A stretch of DNA of 64,000 nt from Channa striata (lineage: Eukaryota; Chordata; Actinopteri; Anabantiformes; Channidae), in contig CM065176.1 in assembly GCA_033026295.1 (NCBI GenBank), positions 12,131,945 to 12,195,944 of the forward strand. The letters run 5' to 3'. The position numbers and the translations under genes were made by a program. Below, piece by piece: positions 25,138 to 39,500 of the stretch; the first letter of the stretch is position 1; the number at the start of each line of letters is the position of its first letter. The notes beneath the pieces were generated by a model. That model saw only the letters and a program-made list of their open reading frames with translations, ran no database searches and was not told the DNA's origin.

Positions 25138-28100
25138 AACAAAGATTTCACTGGTCTGGTCTTGGAGGTCTTGACTTGGTCTTAACTCTAAGGTCTTTGT
25201 CTTTTCTCAGTCTCAATACACTAAGGTCTTGCTCACGACTTGGCTTTGCTTAAGGTGGTCGTGACTATAACGCTGAATTAAATGTTTGCCACAGTGGAGT
25301 AACTAGAACGGATTTCGTGAAAAACACAGCTACGTGTCTTCCTTGTAATAACTAATAGCAGATTGTAACAAACACTTCTGTGAGGTCAGAGCAGTTTTTC
25401 TCTCTGAATTGCTAATTCATTATGAACCTAGGAGAACATGTGGGTCCTCTGACTTTCCAGCCTTTAGTTCTTAAGCTGCATATCACAATTTGTAACCTGT
25501 AAATGTAAGACAGGCTCCAACGTGTGTTGATATTTTTTAAATCTAGGTTTAAAAATGTCTTTTGCTTTCCATAGTCTTTGACTGAATGTTTCTCGGATTA
25601 ACTAGATTACATTAGTATATATATTTTCTTATCTTGCCCTTTATCATCATTTTTATTTATTAATTTTAGTATGTTTTTTTGTTTTTTTAATCTTATGCCT
25701 TTTAGAATTTTTTTTTATTTGTAAAGCACTTTCAGTTGCCCTGTGTGTGAAATGTGCTATAGAAATACATTTGCTCAGCATTCTCTCTTTTTTCATACAG
25801 TATATACTCTGTAATAGATAATTGCCAGAACACAGAGAACCAAGTACAACATTTTTCCTCACATGCAACAAACCCAAAATATTTAAAAATAAATTAATAA
25901 GCATGTGTAAGTTTGTGCATCATTAGTGAATGAGCGTTATTTTCTGAGGTGAAAAAAGGAAATTGGTAAAACCGTCAAAAAAAAAAAAAAAAATCCCTTG
26001 TCATGATGAAACTAGTCTGGTTGGTTGGACAAAAATACTCTGTCTGACACTTGGCTTTAAAGAAGCAGAAGTGAAAACCTGCTAGACTTGACCTGGCCTT
26101 TCCAACTGACATAAGCTGCAGAGAAAGGCTGACACACAAGATACACATACACACATACGTTCACAAGACAACCACTCTCTCAGAAGCACAAAACGCCAGC
26201 CTCATTTCTTTACTGCGCCTACTCTGTATGAGGTAAACTACATATGTAGTACAATCGGTAGTAGAGTGACTCCTCCTGCCTCAGTGAACACCTGCAGCCA
26301 CATCCTGAAAACTAATTTTAGCAAACTGGTCGAGTGATGTTCATTCACAGACGAGCAGTCTTCCATCATTCTGTGCAGAGGACACACTCTAACAGGAGCA
26401 GACTGTAGATGTTAACACACACACGCACGCACGCACGCAAGGCAGATGCAGTGAATGGTCGTGAGTTCAGCAGAAGACTGAACGGAAATGCAGCAATGTT
26501 TTTGTCACAGACTAAAACAGGCCATTTTTACTACCTGGTGAGCCAGGATGTAAATGTTGTGTCCAACGTCTCTGGGTTTGATCTGGTCTCCAACACCATC
26601 CTCATCCTCCTCACTCTCTAGACCCTGCGCATAGGCTTCCTTCATGACATCCACCTGAAGAACGGAAGTTCAGAAACGTCATGTGTTTTCACTCACGTTT
26701 TACATCAGCCATATCTACATGCAAGCTGTTTGCGTGCTTACACAGACACGTACCAGCTCGGTGGGTCTCATCTTGAAGAGAATCTTCTCTGCGTTTTCAC
26801 TGTCATGGCGGCTCTCCATGATCGCCAACAGGAGCTTGGAGGCATTGTTCTAAAACACAAGGCTCCACCAGTGAGCTTCAACATTTTCATCAACTGCAAT
26901 TTATTAATAAATACAATAAATTTTGTAGCCAAAATTGTAATAGCCAATTTAAATGTTGTAACCAGGAAAACAGGCAAAAAAACATGGGCATGTCTTTTCA
27001 TCTATTAAATCAGGACACGCTGCTCTTTTAAACATTGTGGTCCAAGTATATAGCATTATAGGTAATGACTGCTTTAAGGCAAATCACAAGTAGAGCTGCG
27101 GTATAGTAATGGCTGCTAATGGCGTGTGGCCTCTCAGGGCCAGCAGAGACACCTGCGCCTCACCTTGAGCTCCAGCACCAGGTCCAGCCGATTTTTCCCC
27201 AGGGGGTTGATGGGGTTCACAATCAATGCTATAATAATGTCAATGCCATTGGACTCATGCTTGGCTATGCAAGTCTGGAAAAATAAGAAGGATGGAGTCA
27301 AAGCATATTTGACAAGAACACATTTTGTCAGAAACAGCTGTTTTTGGGCTTGATACATATATACATATATTATAATATACACTGAACTATTCTAAACTAA
27401 CAAATGGTCCCACTACCAACAATATGTTTAGTGATACTTTAAGGCAGATTAAAATTGGAAAAAGGAGGACTTCACGTGTACAGGAGAAATGATCCATAAA
27501 GGGTTACATCTTGTGGACACATGTTGGACAATGTGCAGTTCATTTTCCTCTACCTGGTTTTCATGGCAGGGTCCCTGGCAGTACTCTGTGATAGTTTCCA
27601 GTGTTTGACGGACCAGATCCACATTACTCTCATTTATATAAAGACCCAGTAGCCCCAGGCCTCCAGTGGTGCTTCCACAAATACAGTCCAAAAACTGAAG
27701 AGTCTCACACACTAGATTGTAGTTAGTCTTATTGTTCTGGTTACGAAGAAAGTTCTGTATTGAAAGCAGAAAAACAACATCAATCAGTAGTCAGTTTAAC
27801 AGTAGATGGACTTAAAGGTTCCTCCTCTCAGTCACAAAGCGGTGCCAATACCTGCAGGGCTGAGTTGTGGTTTTCACAGAGCAGCTGTAGATAACGCAGA
27901 ATGGGCTTCATAATGGTGATGGCTGGACTCATCTGAATTTCCTCTGAAGGCTCTTCGGCCCGATCCATCTCGTTGTTCTGGCCGAGGCCCTCGAGGTCGG
28001 GATCCAGCTCCTTTCTGAAGGCACAAAAGGCCTTAGAGGTCACAGAGGAGGCCTCTTTCAACTGCCCTCGCATGTCCTCCCTCATATGAAGTCCAGAATC

Positions 28101-31100
28101 TTTCCCTACAACACAGCGTGCGGAGACGAGTAAAAAGAACACGAGTCACTTTTGAAATTCTGAACGTTACAGTAACATTTAGTGGAAGATGAGTCTATGC
28201 ACAGTGAGAGAATGAAGGTGAACACATTCGCCGTGAAACATGCAGAAGGTCGTTTTTTTGTGAGTAATGATTGATGGCAGCCTACACTATAACATTCTAG
28301 ACATGTAACAAAATGAAATTCAGGGACCCCACTCATCAAGTTGGCAACTCTTGCATCGGGTTATGTAGCATGAAGGCACCCAATCTTGATACAATAGCCT
28401 TTTGATTGGCTTGCGATGTGGGTTGTCACATGGCGTCTGACATGTGACTGCAGGAACTGGGAACAACAGTCTGCACAGAGGTCAGCCGAGCAACAAAGAT
28501 CACTCTGGATTTATCCGCCTCTATTGATTAAAGTCAAGGCGGAGCTGAACTTCAGGACCACACACAAAGTCTTAAGATTTTCCAGTTTATATTTTGTCCC
28601 CTTTTTACTCACTCCAGGCCTGTTTCTATGGAAATGCTTAGCTGTGCTCGGGACACGACCTGCGTGACTCAGTGTATCACTTTTAAATACTAAGGTACCT
28701 TTGACATCACCCCCCAGCGGGTTCACTTTAAATAAACCTTACTTAGGTTGATCTTGGTGCAACACAGTGCTTTGTGTAGTGCTTCGGCTAGCAGAGGTGT
28801 CACACTTGGGACAGAAGACAAGGAGCTATAATTAAGTTATGACTTAATTATAGAAAGGCTAAAGTGCATCACACTGTACCTTTTTTTAACCTGGTGTTAC
28901 TGACATCACTGTCATCATCCCTTTTCCTGCAGCTCAGCTCAAACATGTTAACGGACACCGTGGCGCGGATCTCTTGCTGGGCCAAACGCATACGATCGTA
29001 AAAAACCTTGAAGAATGTCTCTGACTTCTTCTGCTTGTACAGCTGGGTGTAGAAGGAATTCTGGATGGGAGGTGATAATTATGAATCTGTTACCATATGT
29101 GCATCTTTTCTGAGCTAAGCAGGTAAATGTGGAGGAAATTAAAGGTTCCCAGCGTCACCTGTATCTGCGTGTTTCCACCCTGCAGAAGGGCAATTCCCAG
29201 TAGGATGCTCTCCTCAAACACTCGGTCGTTCTTAGTGTTGACAATGAGATCGATCACCAGCTCTGAAGTTCCAACGTTGTCCAAGAGACACTGGATTTCC
29301 ACTATGTTGCTGCTTGGCTTGTCAGAGTCCAACATGGGGGAACTTCCTGCAGAGATTGAAAATTTCCATATGATGTAATTTTATTTACAAGCATGAATGT
29401 AACTTTAGGAACTGCTTTAATCAGGTTCAAAGTCAAACATCTCTTTGCTATTTGCTGCTTTCTCTGCAGTGAATAGCTATTGCAGAGTCTACTGGTTTTT
29501 TGTTGGGTTCTCAGTACCTCCAGATGAGGACTTGACAAAGCCAGATGAGCTGTTTGCACTCCCAAGCTCTGACTTGGAGAGAAGCTTTTGATTTCCAAAG
29601 TAGCGTGTAAGGAGAATCTTTCTTAACTCGTTTCCCTGTGGAGACAGAAATCATAACATTAAACCCATATCACAGTCGGTGAGAGTACTAGCCCCAAACT
29701 AGGAAATTCATATTTTAACGCATTTAAAGTAAAGTAGCTTCTGAGCTGTAATGCCAAAGGGAAGGGCATGGTAAAAAATGTCTCCTCCGAGACAACAGTT
29801 GTGGTGAGGTGCATTCACTGGAATCAAATCCACCCAATCATCCTTTGAGAGGGCTGAGCGGATTTCATCTTGCACCTAATGGGAATGATCACCGTCATCC
29901 CATGATGCCTTTCTTCCTTAATAGGAGAAATGAGTTGGGTAAACAAAGAAATTGGAGCGTCTCATTGAGGAGCATGAAAATAACTGTTTTCCAACAGCTA
30001 GGTCCTAAATAGCTAGATCCATAGTGGAGCACTTATAAGGGATTTTTGAGAGATTTTCGATTGGCAGCCAAGACAGAAAGATCTTATGAAAAGATAAGAA
30101 GCAGTTATATTTGGGTCAGTTGTAATTAGTCTTTCATAAAATATACAACATAACTGGCTTCTTTATTTTGTCTTGAAATGTACATCCTAATATAAAAGTC
30201 TACATTAACTTTTATGGACTGGACAAGATGTCCCATGGCTGTATGACCTAAGAACAACGCCTCTATGACCATCGTGTGCCACTTTCTCTCAATTACAGCA
30301 TGCAAAAGCAAGCTCATTGAGAGCAACTTCACCAAATGTGATAATGGAAACTGCATTTAGCGAGAGGACAAAGATGAAAATAAAAATACAAAACATCACA
30401 GAGGAGCACTGTAGTGAAGATATGATGAAAGGAGGGTGAATGTGGTATTTCTGTGTGTGAGGATGTTTCATGTTTATGCCAGAAATAATGCATTACACAA
30501 CACCGGTTTGCTTCCAGCTACACGTCTATTTAAGGACTGTATTTATTTTCTATCCATGTCTCACAAACATTTCTGCGTCTCTCGTGACATTTGATGCAGA
30601 TTAGCAGAAATGAGATGAAACGATTCATAGAGATATTCTCCCTATAGTGATTGTGTAATCAAAGTGCGAGAGTGAGTGACAGATAGATGACGTGCACTGT
30701 GCTTGTCACCACCTAATTTTTATTGTGCCACAGAAACTAGTAATGGATAGAAGGATGGTTGGCATATAAACAGCATATAGACACCAATGGTGGTTAGAGT
30801 TGGTTTCTATAGCAACCTAACAACTCAAAATGGCCTTGTTTTGATGGCACCTCATCACCGTCATTATTGATCAAGGAATGGAAGGATGGATGAATACATG
30901 GATAAACACACTGATCAAAAGGTGGAGCAAAAGAATGAAGCCACCTGTTGTTTCCATGGTAACATGTTAGTAGGACAATGTGGTGGACGAAATTATAGGA
31001 ACACCTGAAAATATTAGAGCTTTGATTAAAATTAAAATTAAATAAGGTATTTAATCCATTTTAGGTCAATATTTTGTGAAGTGCTGAAAACAATTGCTTG

Positions 31101-32763
31101 GTTGATCAATTAGTTAAGTGGCAAAAAAAAGTAATATAATATGTCATTAATAATTTCAACAAATACCCATTGGAAAGTGTCAAAAAATTTGAACTGGTTC
31201 CAGCTGAACAAAATGTCATGCTTCAGATTCTTTTTTAATAATAGTGTAAAGATTAAACAAACAAAAAAGTAGAGCTATCACAATCTATTGTTGTTCTTGG
31301 TTAATGCAGAGTTTGGCGCATATTGTCCTGTTTTGAACCTGCCTTATATTACATCATTTTACAGTTTCTGTGATCATCCGTTTGTTAGACTTTTGTTAAA
31401 GCTAACACACAGCTGAATGGTTTTCAGATTAATCTCACTAATTTGCATATGTGTCTTTGGTTATCTCTGTGTTTACAGTAATCGCATATGGATAGTTCCT
31501 GTGGCAAACATTGCAAGACATTGAAATCTATCAAGGTTCAGCTGGTCACTACTGATAAAATATTTTCAACAACACTATAACAAAACAAAGTGTATTTAAA
31601 GTGAGCAATCAGACAAACGAGAACTCAGGTATGGTCCAGCTGAATAGCCTCAAACTAAGTGCACCAAAGAGCAAAGATGTAGAGGAGCACGTGTAGCTGA
31701 TGCTCCCCGTGTCAGTAAACACTCCATCTCATCTGCAGTCAGCAGAGATGCTTGTCTGCCTGCACTGTCTGGCTGAGCTGTTTCACCAACACACACAGAG
31801 ACACACACTAGCACTTCTTCAACTGAAGGTGAGGATCCACTGAGCCAACCTCTTGTTTCCACACAGAAATACGCAGATGCACACTTGGTGCAACTAGTAA
31901 CTTAGAACTGCACTCTATACAGCAGTGCATCTCAATGCTGGCTCTGTGGTAGATTGCTGATTTAATCATGTCTGACTTAACATTACCGCTTTTCTGACAG
32001 AGGACATGTTGAGTTTGCACAACTCTCAAAGACAAGTAAAAAAAAGCTATGACAGGGTGGGAGGTGGGGGTCTTGTTCACCTCCCTTCTGGGCAATGCAG
32101 TTTGCTGGCTAGGTCTGCAGAGAGAGAGAGGAGAGGTGAGGGGAGGCAATGTGGCTGTAGAGGAGAGTCAGCCTAGCCTGACTCATCTGCTTGCTGCTGC
32201 ATTGACGAGAAACACTCCAGTCAGGTGATGTAAGAGCCACGAGAAAGAAAAGCGATAGAAATAGAGGTAAGTAAGACAGAATTAAGAGGAGGAGAAGGAG
32301 GGGCCGCGATGGAGAGGAACAAACAAAACCTAGTGAGAAGCAGACAGTGGTGAGGTTTTAAAATGTGCATCGGCACGCCACACTGCGGCTCTGGTGTCCA
32401 AGCTGGGGATGAGCTGCCAATCCCCACCACCGGCATCCTCGCACCCTCTCTTCTCCCCTCCCTCATCCAGCCCCCTCACGGCTCTGCTGTCTGCAGATCT
32501 TGCCAACGCCACAGAGGTGCATGGAGAAAAAAAAAGAGAGACACAGCCGGCATCATGCTTCCTTAGGTGGTGTGAAAACTTACACAGGCAGCGGAGGGCA
32601 GCACCAGTTCTAAAGCAAGACAGACAGAGTCGGGGACGGGTGGGGGTGGTTTGAGCTCCTCAGGTCAGACAAGGTTGATTATAGCAGAGACTCAAGCCAC
32701 AAAGAAGGAGAGTGTCACCTAAGTGAGGCTCAGATTGGGGGAAGTAATCGTTTTCTTCTGCCT

Positions 32764-32803
<40 letters not shown>

Positions 32804-33497
32804 TTGGTGAACAGTGGCGACATTGATCAAGTCCACTGTGACACAAGCCCTACGGCCCATGTGAGGGCTGAGCAACATCCAACACCCCCCTGACTTTACA
32901 ACTTTACCATCAGGAAGCAACATTTAGGTCCCAGCAGAGACTTGAGTAAACACACTTTGTTTACTCAGGATTTCAACTTGATATTCTACCATCTGAGTAT
33001 TATCACATGCCTCAAACTGAAAACTCACTCTGTTCATGCACAGTGTAAATCCATGCACGGCACACTGTTTGATAAAAAAATGCCTTTAGTGAGCTTAGAA
33101 TAGAAGCTAAATTGGTAGCGTTTTGCAATATAATTAACATCCATACAAATATGTTTAAATAAATTGAACATTAGGTGCCTTTGATACATAACCTCTGACC
33201 TCTGGTTTTTTAAAGCTGACTGCAGCCTTGTGTGCGGGGTGAATAAACAGAAACTGTGCTATATGCTGCTACTGTTAATTACAGGCTGAATTATTAATAA
33301 GGCACATTAATGGTGGCCAGTGCTAAGCTATGATAGTTGGTGCTGACAGAACCATTTCTATTACATCTCGGCTCTTCCTCATTTCAACTCTACTCTCTTC
33401 TGCAGGAAATGGTATAAAGTGTGATCACTTCAGTTAGCTGTGCAAGTTTGTGAGCCAAAACTCTTCCATGGTACGTGAATCGGACTAAATTCAGTAA

Positions 33498-33556
<59 letters not shown>

Positions 33557-36500
33557 CACGTGTCACCATTTATAATGTTTTCAAGCTGCATTTCCACAGT
33601 GCTTTTATGCTTTTATCCAACAAATACGCACATCAGCAAAACAAATTAAGGCAACATGTGAGAGCAATTGGTGAGACTGGTTCAGGGAAATACAAGACCA
33701 GCGGTGTAAACAAGCGTTCAGCAAAAGGCCAACTGTTAGCTAGTGGGTTCATTATGGAAGTGTTACATGTGATTCACTAACATAGTTAAGCACAATTTGT
33801 GCTTATTACAAAGACTGTGATATGTTTGCACACAGGTTGGCAGGCACCCTGAGAATGAATACAAATGGACAAAATAAGAAACACCTTGCAATACAAGTGT
33901 TTTACAGATTAAAACATTTAAAGAGATTTACAAATTGTGATTCATGTCAGGGCTCAGAAATTTTTAGATCTTTCTATTATTTTGTCTGCAGCTAAAAACC
34001 AAACCAAATCCAAAACAAGCTTAGAAGTGTGTCGAAACACCGTCCACAATGATATTTCATCTCACGTCATAGAGGCCCTGGACTGAAGGCCTTTCCTGAC
34101 TTTAGAAGATGTCTCTTTCCTTCATTTAGAAATCAGCAGGCACTTTCTTGCTCAGACATCAACAAATTTACTATACAGGATGCACAGATTTCCCATGCCC
34201 AGTCACAAAGACAAACCAGGCAGACAAACAATTTGTATTAATCCCTCATTGCCATGGAAACCAAAAATCAAGCTCAATAACAAACTCAAACCCAAGTAGT
34301 AAAAACATACATGATCAATATGTTTCAACACAACATATTCTTCATTTCTGAGGTTAAATAAAACCTTTACAAACTCTAAAAGATATTCATGGTCTGAATT
34401 GTTTACTTTTTGACTTTCGACACCATGCACTGGTAGCCTGAATCCATCCAAAGTCAACTCAGACGAGGTCTACACGAGATGCGCCTGCTCTTTGCCTGCC
34501 TGACTTGCTCCCTGTGGATGAACCTAAGCCATGTTCCACTACTCCCATCAGCACACAGACAAACAGGGTTTTCCCTGCACGATGAGCTCACATAGGGATA
34601 GCCAGCGTGGCAATGCATGCCTGGCAGTGTGCGTCTGAGCGAGACTTTCCGACTACATGCGTGTGATGCATTGAGAGGGTGGTAATCTGTAAATCTTCTT
34701 TGCCATGGGCAGGTGGTGTGAAACTTGGCAAGCGAGAAAGAGAGAGAGGGAGGGAGGGGAAGATAAAGACAGACAGAAGAGTGTGAAAGAGAGGTATGGA
34801 AGGGAAACGGAGTGTGAGAGTGGATTATATTGCATAACTGTCTTTTTCTGTTCACTGTAAACAAGAAGACATGCTTCCGTGCACATATACATGACCATGT
34901 CACATGCATGCACTTGTCCACAGAAATGACAACTAGAACGCATGCTGATTAAAAAAAATGTTTAAGGGCACAGCTGGAGGAAACAAGCTGCTGTAGATAT
35001 TTGCTACCACCAGTATCCTGCATGAAAATAGTCCTTAACAAATGCTATGTTTACTGAGCAATGTTTGCTAAAAAACACTGTGTCCATCTGTTTTTTTTTT
35101 TTTACTTACACATATCTGTGACCAGTTTTTAAGGCTTTACATGTTATGCAGTAACAATAAGTTTTGATGTGGATCTTAGAAAGGGAGCCATTGGTTTTTC
35201 TGTGGGGTGTGCTGACGATGAGGAAAAAAAAAAAAAAAAAAAAAATCATGTCGGTCTTATGCTACAACAAACAAAATGCTCAAGATGAGGTCAAGTTCAA
35301 AATAATAGGTCCAATTTCACTGTTATAATTTTTCAAATCTAAAATTGAATACGGTCTCAGAAAACTGAATCAGTCTTTACATTTCTTCCTCTAAAACTCT
35401 GTCTCACTAATCTTAAGAGCAAGTAGGAGCACAAACACATCTGACGGCCAAAACAAGTGAAGTGCAGCAGTAAGAGCCACCACATCTCTGTAGTGAAAAA
35501 GCCGTGGTTCTTGTCCTCGCTGCCCAACTGCCTGGGTCATGTCATGCCTGGGTCATGTCAGTCAACTGACCAAGCAAACAGAGAGCAAGGCCTGGGTGGA
35601 ACAGGACAAGATAATTATTAAAAGAGGAAAAGAGAAAATAATTTGGGCAGGCAGACAGAATGCAATAGACTGAGACAAAGCATGGACGGGGCAAAGGAGG
35701 AAGAGCGGACAGAAGAGAGTAAGGAAGGCAGGCAGGCGGGCGGGCGTGAGGAAGGGAGGGAGGGAGGGAGGTGGGGAGGGAGAACGTGATGGTCCACGTG
35801 ACGCTGGCTCAGCCACTGCAGGCTGTTACGTAAGCACACCCCCTGCCCTGTCTCCTCATGGACTGAGCAGACTCCGATTCTCTCCAATCCCTCACCCTGC
35901 AGCCGCTGCCCACTTTTTTTTCCCTTCGACTCACATGGCTCCTCACATGGCTGGCTGCCTCCCCCCCCCCCCAATCACTCTCCCTCCATCTCGTTCTCTC
36001 ACTCTCCTCCGCCCACTCATTGCACCCCAGGGGAGCCACCAACCTCTGCTGCCTATGCTGTCACTCTGTCTCTCTCCTTCTGTTTTTGTCTGTCTGTCTC
36101 TCTCTCTCTCATTATTTCCATCAATCGTTTTCTCTCTCTCTCTCTCTCTCTCCTGTGCAGTGAGGCTGCAGCTCCACGCTCAGGGCTACAGGGATATGAC
36201 AAAGTGAGGCCACAAATACATGCTTGAGCACACTCACGCACACCTACACAAACTGACATTTCACATATCGTTACAGCACTGTCTGGCTTCTCGAATGCAC
36301 TGAGCCGCTTTTAAAAAGTGACTGTTTTTTCCACTTTGAATTCCTTTGATTTCCTTCCACACAACTGTTGAATCATTTGCCTTTCGAAAAACAGCTTGGC
36401 TGACTAACACAAGATGCAAACACAAATAGGGAAACAAAACTCTGACTCCTCAAGCAGCTGTAAGTGACACTGACTGACATGTACTATGTCAAGACGGATA

Positions 36501-39500
36501 GTCTTGACAGTATCACTTATATAATTATGCTGACAGAGAAAGTAAAGGCTCATACACACATTTTAATTTAATAACTGATGTACTACACGATAAGCATTTA
36601 GTAGGGCCACATTTTCAGCCAAAAGTGATCATAACGCCAGGGGACGTCACTCGTTTCCACAATGTTCATCACAATAAACTCCAAGCAAAAGAAAATTCTG
36701 CTGAGGTTCTTACGATGCCCATTGATTAAAGAATTGAGCAGCACACTTTATGCCCAGTGAATTGCACATCATCGCCTCCTCTCGCTGTGCAGCTGGAACA
36801 AACCCTCCGAAAAGCTTCTAGAGGTGATTACAGACCAGACTTTTGTACTTTGCCCCTCACACTCCAGCCCTCGGGTGGGCACCTCCTAAATCTCTTCTAT
36901 CAACTCTTGTCATTCACTTTCCAGGCCTCTGACTGAGACATGGTGCAGCAGGACACGGGCTCCTGCAACCTCCCCCCCCCCAACCCCACCGGCTGCAGTA
37001 TTGATTTGTTTGTTCAGTGCTTGCCCCTTCCTCCTCCTCCTCCTTCTTCTTCCCCAACTTCCTTTCTCCTATTCTCCCCCTCAGTGTGAATGTGTCCTCA
37101 AGTGCCTCCCTGGCTTATGTAACATAGGAAGGCCCACAGCATACAGATGAAGGGGAGTCTGGGCGCTGGGCTGAAAGACCTGGAGAAAACAAGGACTACA
37201 CTGCACTGCTGACAGGAATATGGAACTGCTGGCACATGAGGGCAGGGTTGAATCCACAGCTAACAGATATGTTTGGAGGTCTAATACCATTTTCTTTTAC
37301 ATTCTTGAATTTTTGTTTCAAAAAGCCACCACGGTATTTAACAAACCGAAGTTTCAGCAGCACTCTCCCAGTGCAGGGTCAAATACTCACAGCCTCCTGG
37401 AAGCATTCCTTCTTGTCCAGCATCTCTCTGAGTGTCTGCAGGATCTTGATACAAAGCTTCTCCTCTTTGTCCATAAGTTTCTTGGTGTGTTTGATCAGCC
37501 TGACACAGTGACAGAAGAGCAGTATCATTTACCATGGTGTCCTGACTCACACGTAAAAAATATATATACTTTATTGATTATCATGGGTAATATCCCCTTT
37601 CTGTTACTCAAGACAACAGCAGCAGATTAACAGCACCCCTGGAGGTCGGATAATGTGAAAACCCCACTGATGACACGTCATTAATTTACTTTATCAATCC
37701 TTTTTCTCTTGACATTATTTAATTTGAACCTTAACAAAGTTTTGCATCATAGTGTTTTTATTTTATCTTTATATCTGTTTTGTGTGTTCACAAAACAGCC
37801 ATTTCACCTCTATTAAGTAATTAGTCTGTAATTAGTTAACAGGTTTTAACTTTGAATATGCACATTTTATTTTACCTGTCTCTCTCTAACATGGAATATT
37901 TTGAGCATCAGCAAAAATAGCTGCTATCAGCAATGTGTGTCAAAATGCCCAAGTCTTAAGACCCCAATCCACTACATGTTTCTTGCCTCCAGGCTTTCAA
38001 AAAAAGGGAGTTATGTTCTTTGTTCTATACATGGGTTATGGACAGCAACTTACTTGGACATGAAAGCTCCACTCTCACAGCGTAAGCGAGCGCCCTCTGG
38101 AAACAGCAGCTCAGGGCTGTGAAGAACATCCACCAGCACAGAGAACTCTGCCTGAACCTTTGGATTGAACTGCTGCTCTAGACAGGACACAACCCCCTGT
38201 CCATGCACAGACACACACACACACACACACACAAAAATTCCATCAAATATTGTCTTGGAGAGATTGATACCACCAAAAAGCATGCATGAAGCGCTCATAA
38301 AATTCTCAACCTGCAATCTTCTCTTCATGAAATGTGTTATTCAGTCCACTGACATGGCTCACGGGATACTAGCTGCAGAAGGCAGCCGACCCTTTGGCCC
38401 AGACTGAAAAACCTCTGAAAAACTGTAGAATGGACTGGCATCGTGTTTCATGCAGATAGCCGTCGTCCCCAGAGAATGAACTTTATAAACTCGGGTGAGT
38501 TTTCTTCTTGGAGTTTCATAAAATTGTTTTTTTGGACAATTTAACTCGTGAACTGTAAAACCTTTGTTGATCACTTAATTTTTTAAAAATATCATCAAAA
38601 ATATACTTTTGGTTTATTTTGGTTTTTCAACCAATACCTACAAAATAAAAACATTCTAGTCCTAACTAGTATATTAGTAGACTAAACTAAAGTGGGAAAC
38701 ATGTTTAAAGGTATACCTGCTTAACATGTTGGCATTGTCGCTGTGAGAGTGCCTACTGTGTGTAAGTGTCGTCTGCAGACTACTTGTTAAAAAATGTGCA
38801 CCTGCAGCTTCTCAATGATGTTCTTGTAGTCAGGGCCCCCCAGCGGCTCCTTGCGAGGTCGTGTGCGGGCAGAGGTCCTCCAGTCCTTGGCTAACCGCTG
38901 CATCATGCTGCTATGGACCTTAAGTGACAAAGCGCTGACCTGGCTGTCCAGGTCCACTGGGATGGCTATGGCCCGTGCTTTAGCTGGGGAAGAACGTGTG
39001 GGGTTTATTTTTTCTGCTTGGACAGCAAATGCAACGCAGGAACCAAAGCCAATCAAGCAGAAGCCTTTTAGTAGCCAGTGTTACTGTGTACATGTAAAAT
39101 CAGCAACACGGAAAAATAACACCTTACCTCACCAATACATTTACTATTATTTTAATAATTATTTACATACTAGAATCTATAATCGTAAAGAACGCTCACC
39201 AACATCAGCCAGAGTTTTGATGCAACTCTCAATATTAGCCTTCTGTGCTGTATTGATCCAAGTGCAGTTAGAGATCCTGAAAGCCGACTCAAGCAGCTTG
39301 ATGAAGGTGGACTGGTTTGTCTGCAAACGGAGGTGAAGGCAGAAATTACTGTTTTGAAACAGCAAAAGCAAAAGCAACAGAGATAATCCCGATGGGAGCA
39401 TTTCAAGATTGTCTGCAAAAGAGACATTAGTACAGACTTCTGCGTAAAACACCTCGAGCAGCTACTTTAGATACAAGTGTCTGCAATAAAAGACGAGGGT

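Larger units (their letters stand above)
24100..26534 (-). other. itpr2: itpr2 intron 45
   Basis: GT-AG intron of 2435 bp. It contains a SINE tail at about 24546-24596, a (CA)n array at 25083-25132 and a degenerate 'tcttggtct/gacttggtct' tract at about 25145-25255. No exon is seen. Confidence 0.8.
29636..37390 (-). other. itpr2: itpr2 intron 37, 7.8 kb
   Basis: The longest intron of the gene. Contents are a (GT)n at 32767-32801, a (CA)n at 33499-33553, an A-run at 35224-35245, a G-rich tract at 35727-35780, C-runs at about 35959-35971 and 36970-36980, and CT tracts at about 36091-36152. Exon 37 ends ...KKECFQEA and exon 38 begins GNELRKILL. In ITPR1 the brain-regulated SII insert lies at this same point. 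I found no convincing SII-like exon here. The open frames at 34454-34943 and 35618-36207 are low-complexity and not called. Confidence 0.8.

Noticed and set aside
34454..36259. Several 70-155-codon frames in intron 37
   Set aside because: Composed of Ser/Leu/Pro-rich or Arg/Glu-rich translations of GA/CT tracts, present on both strands.
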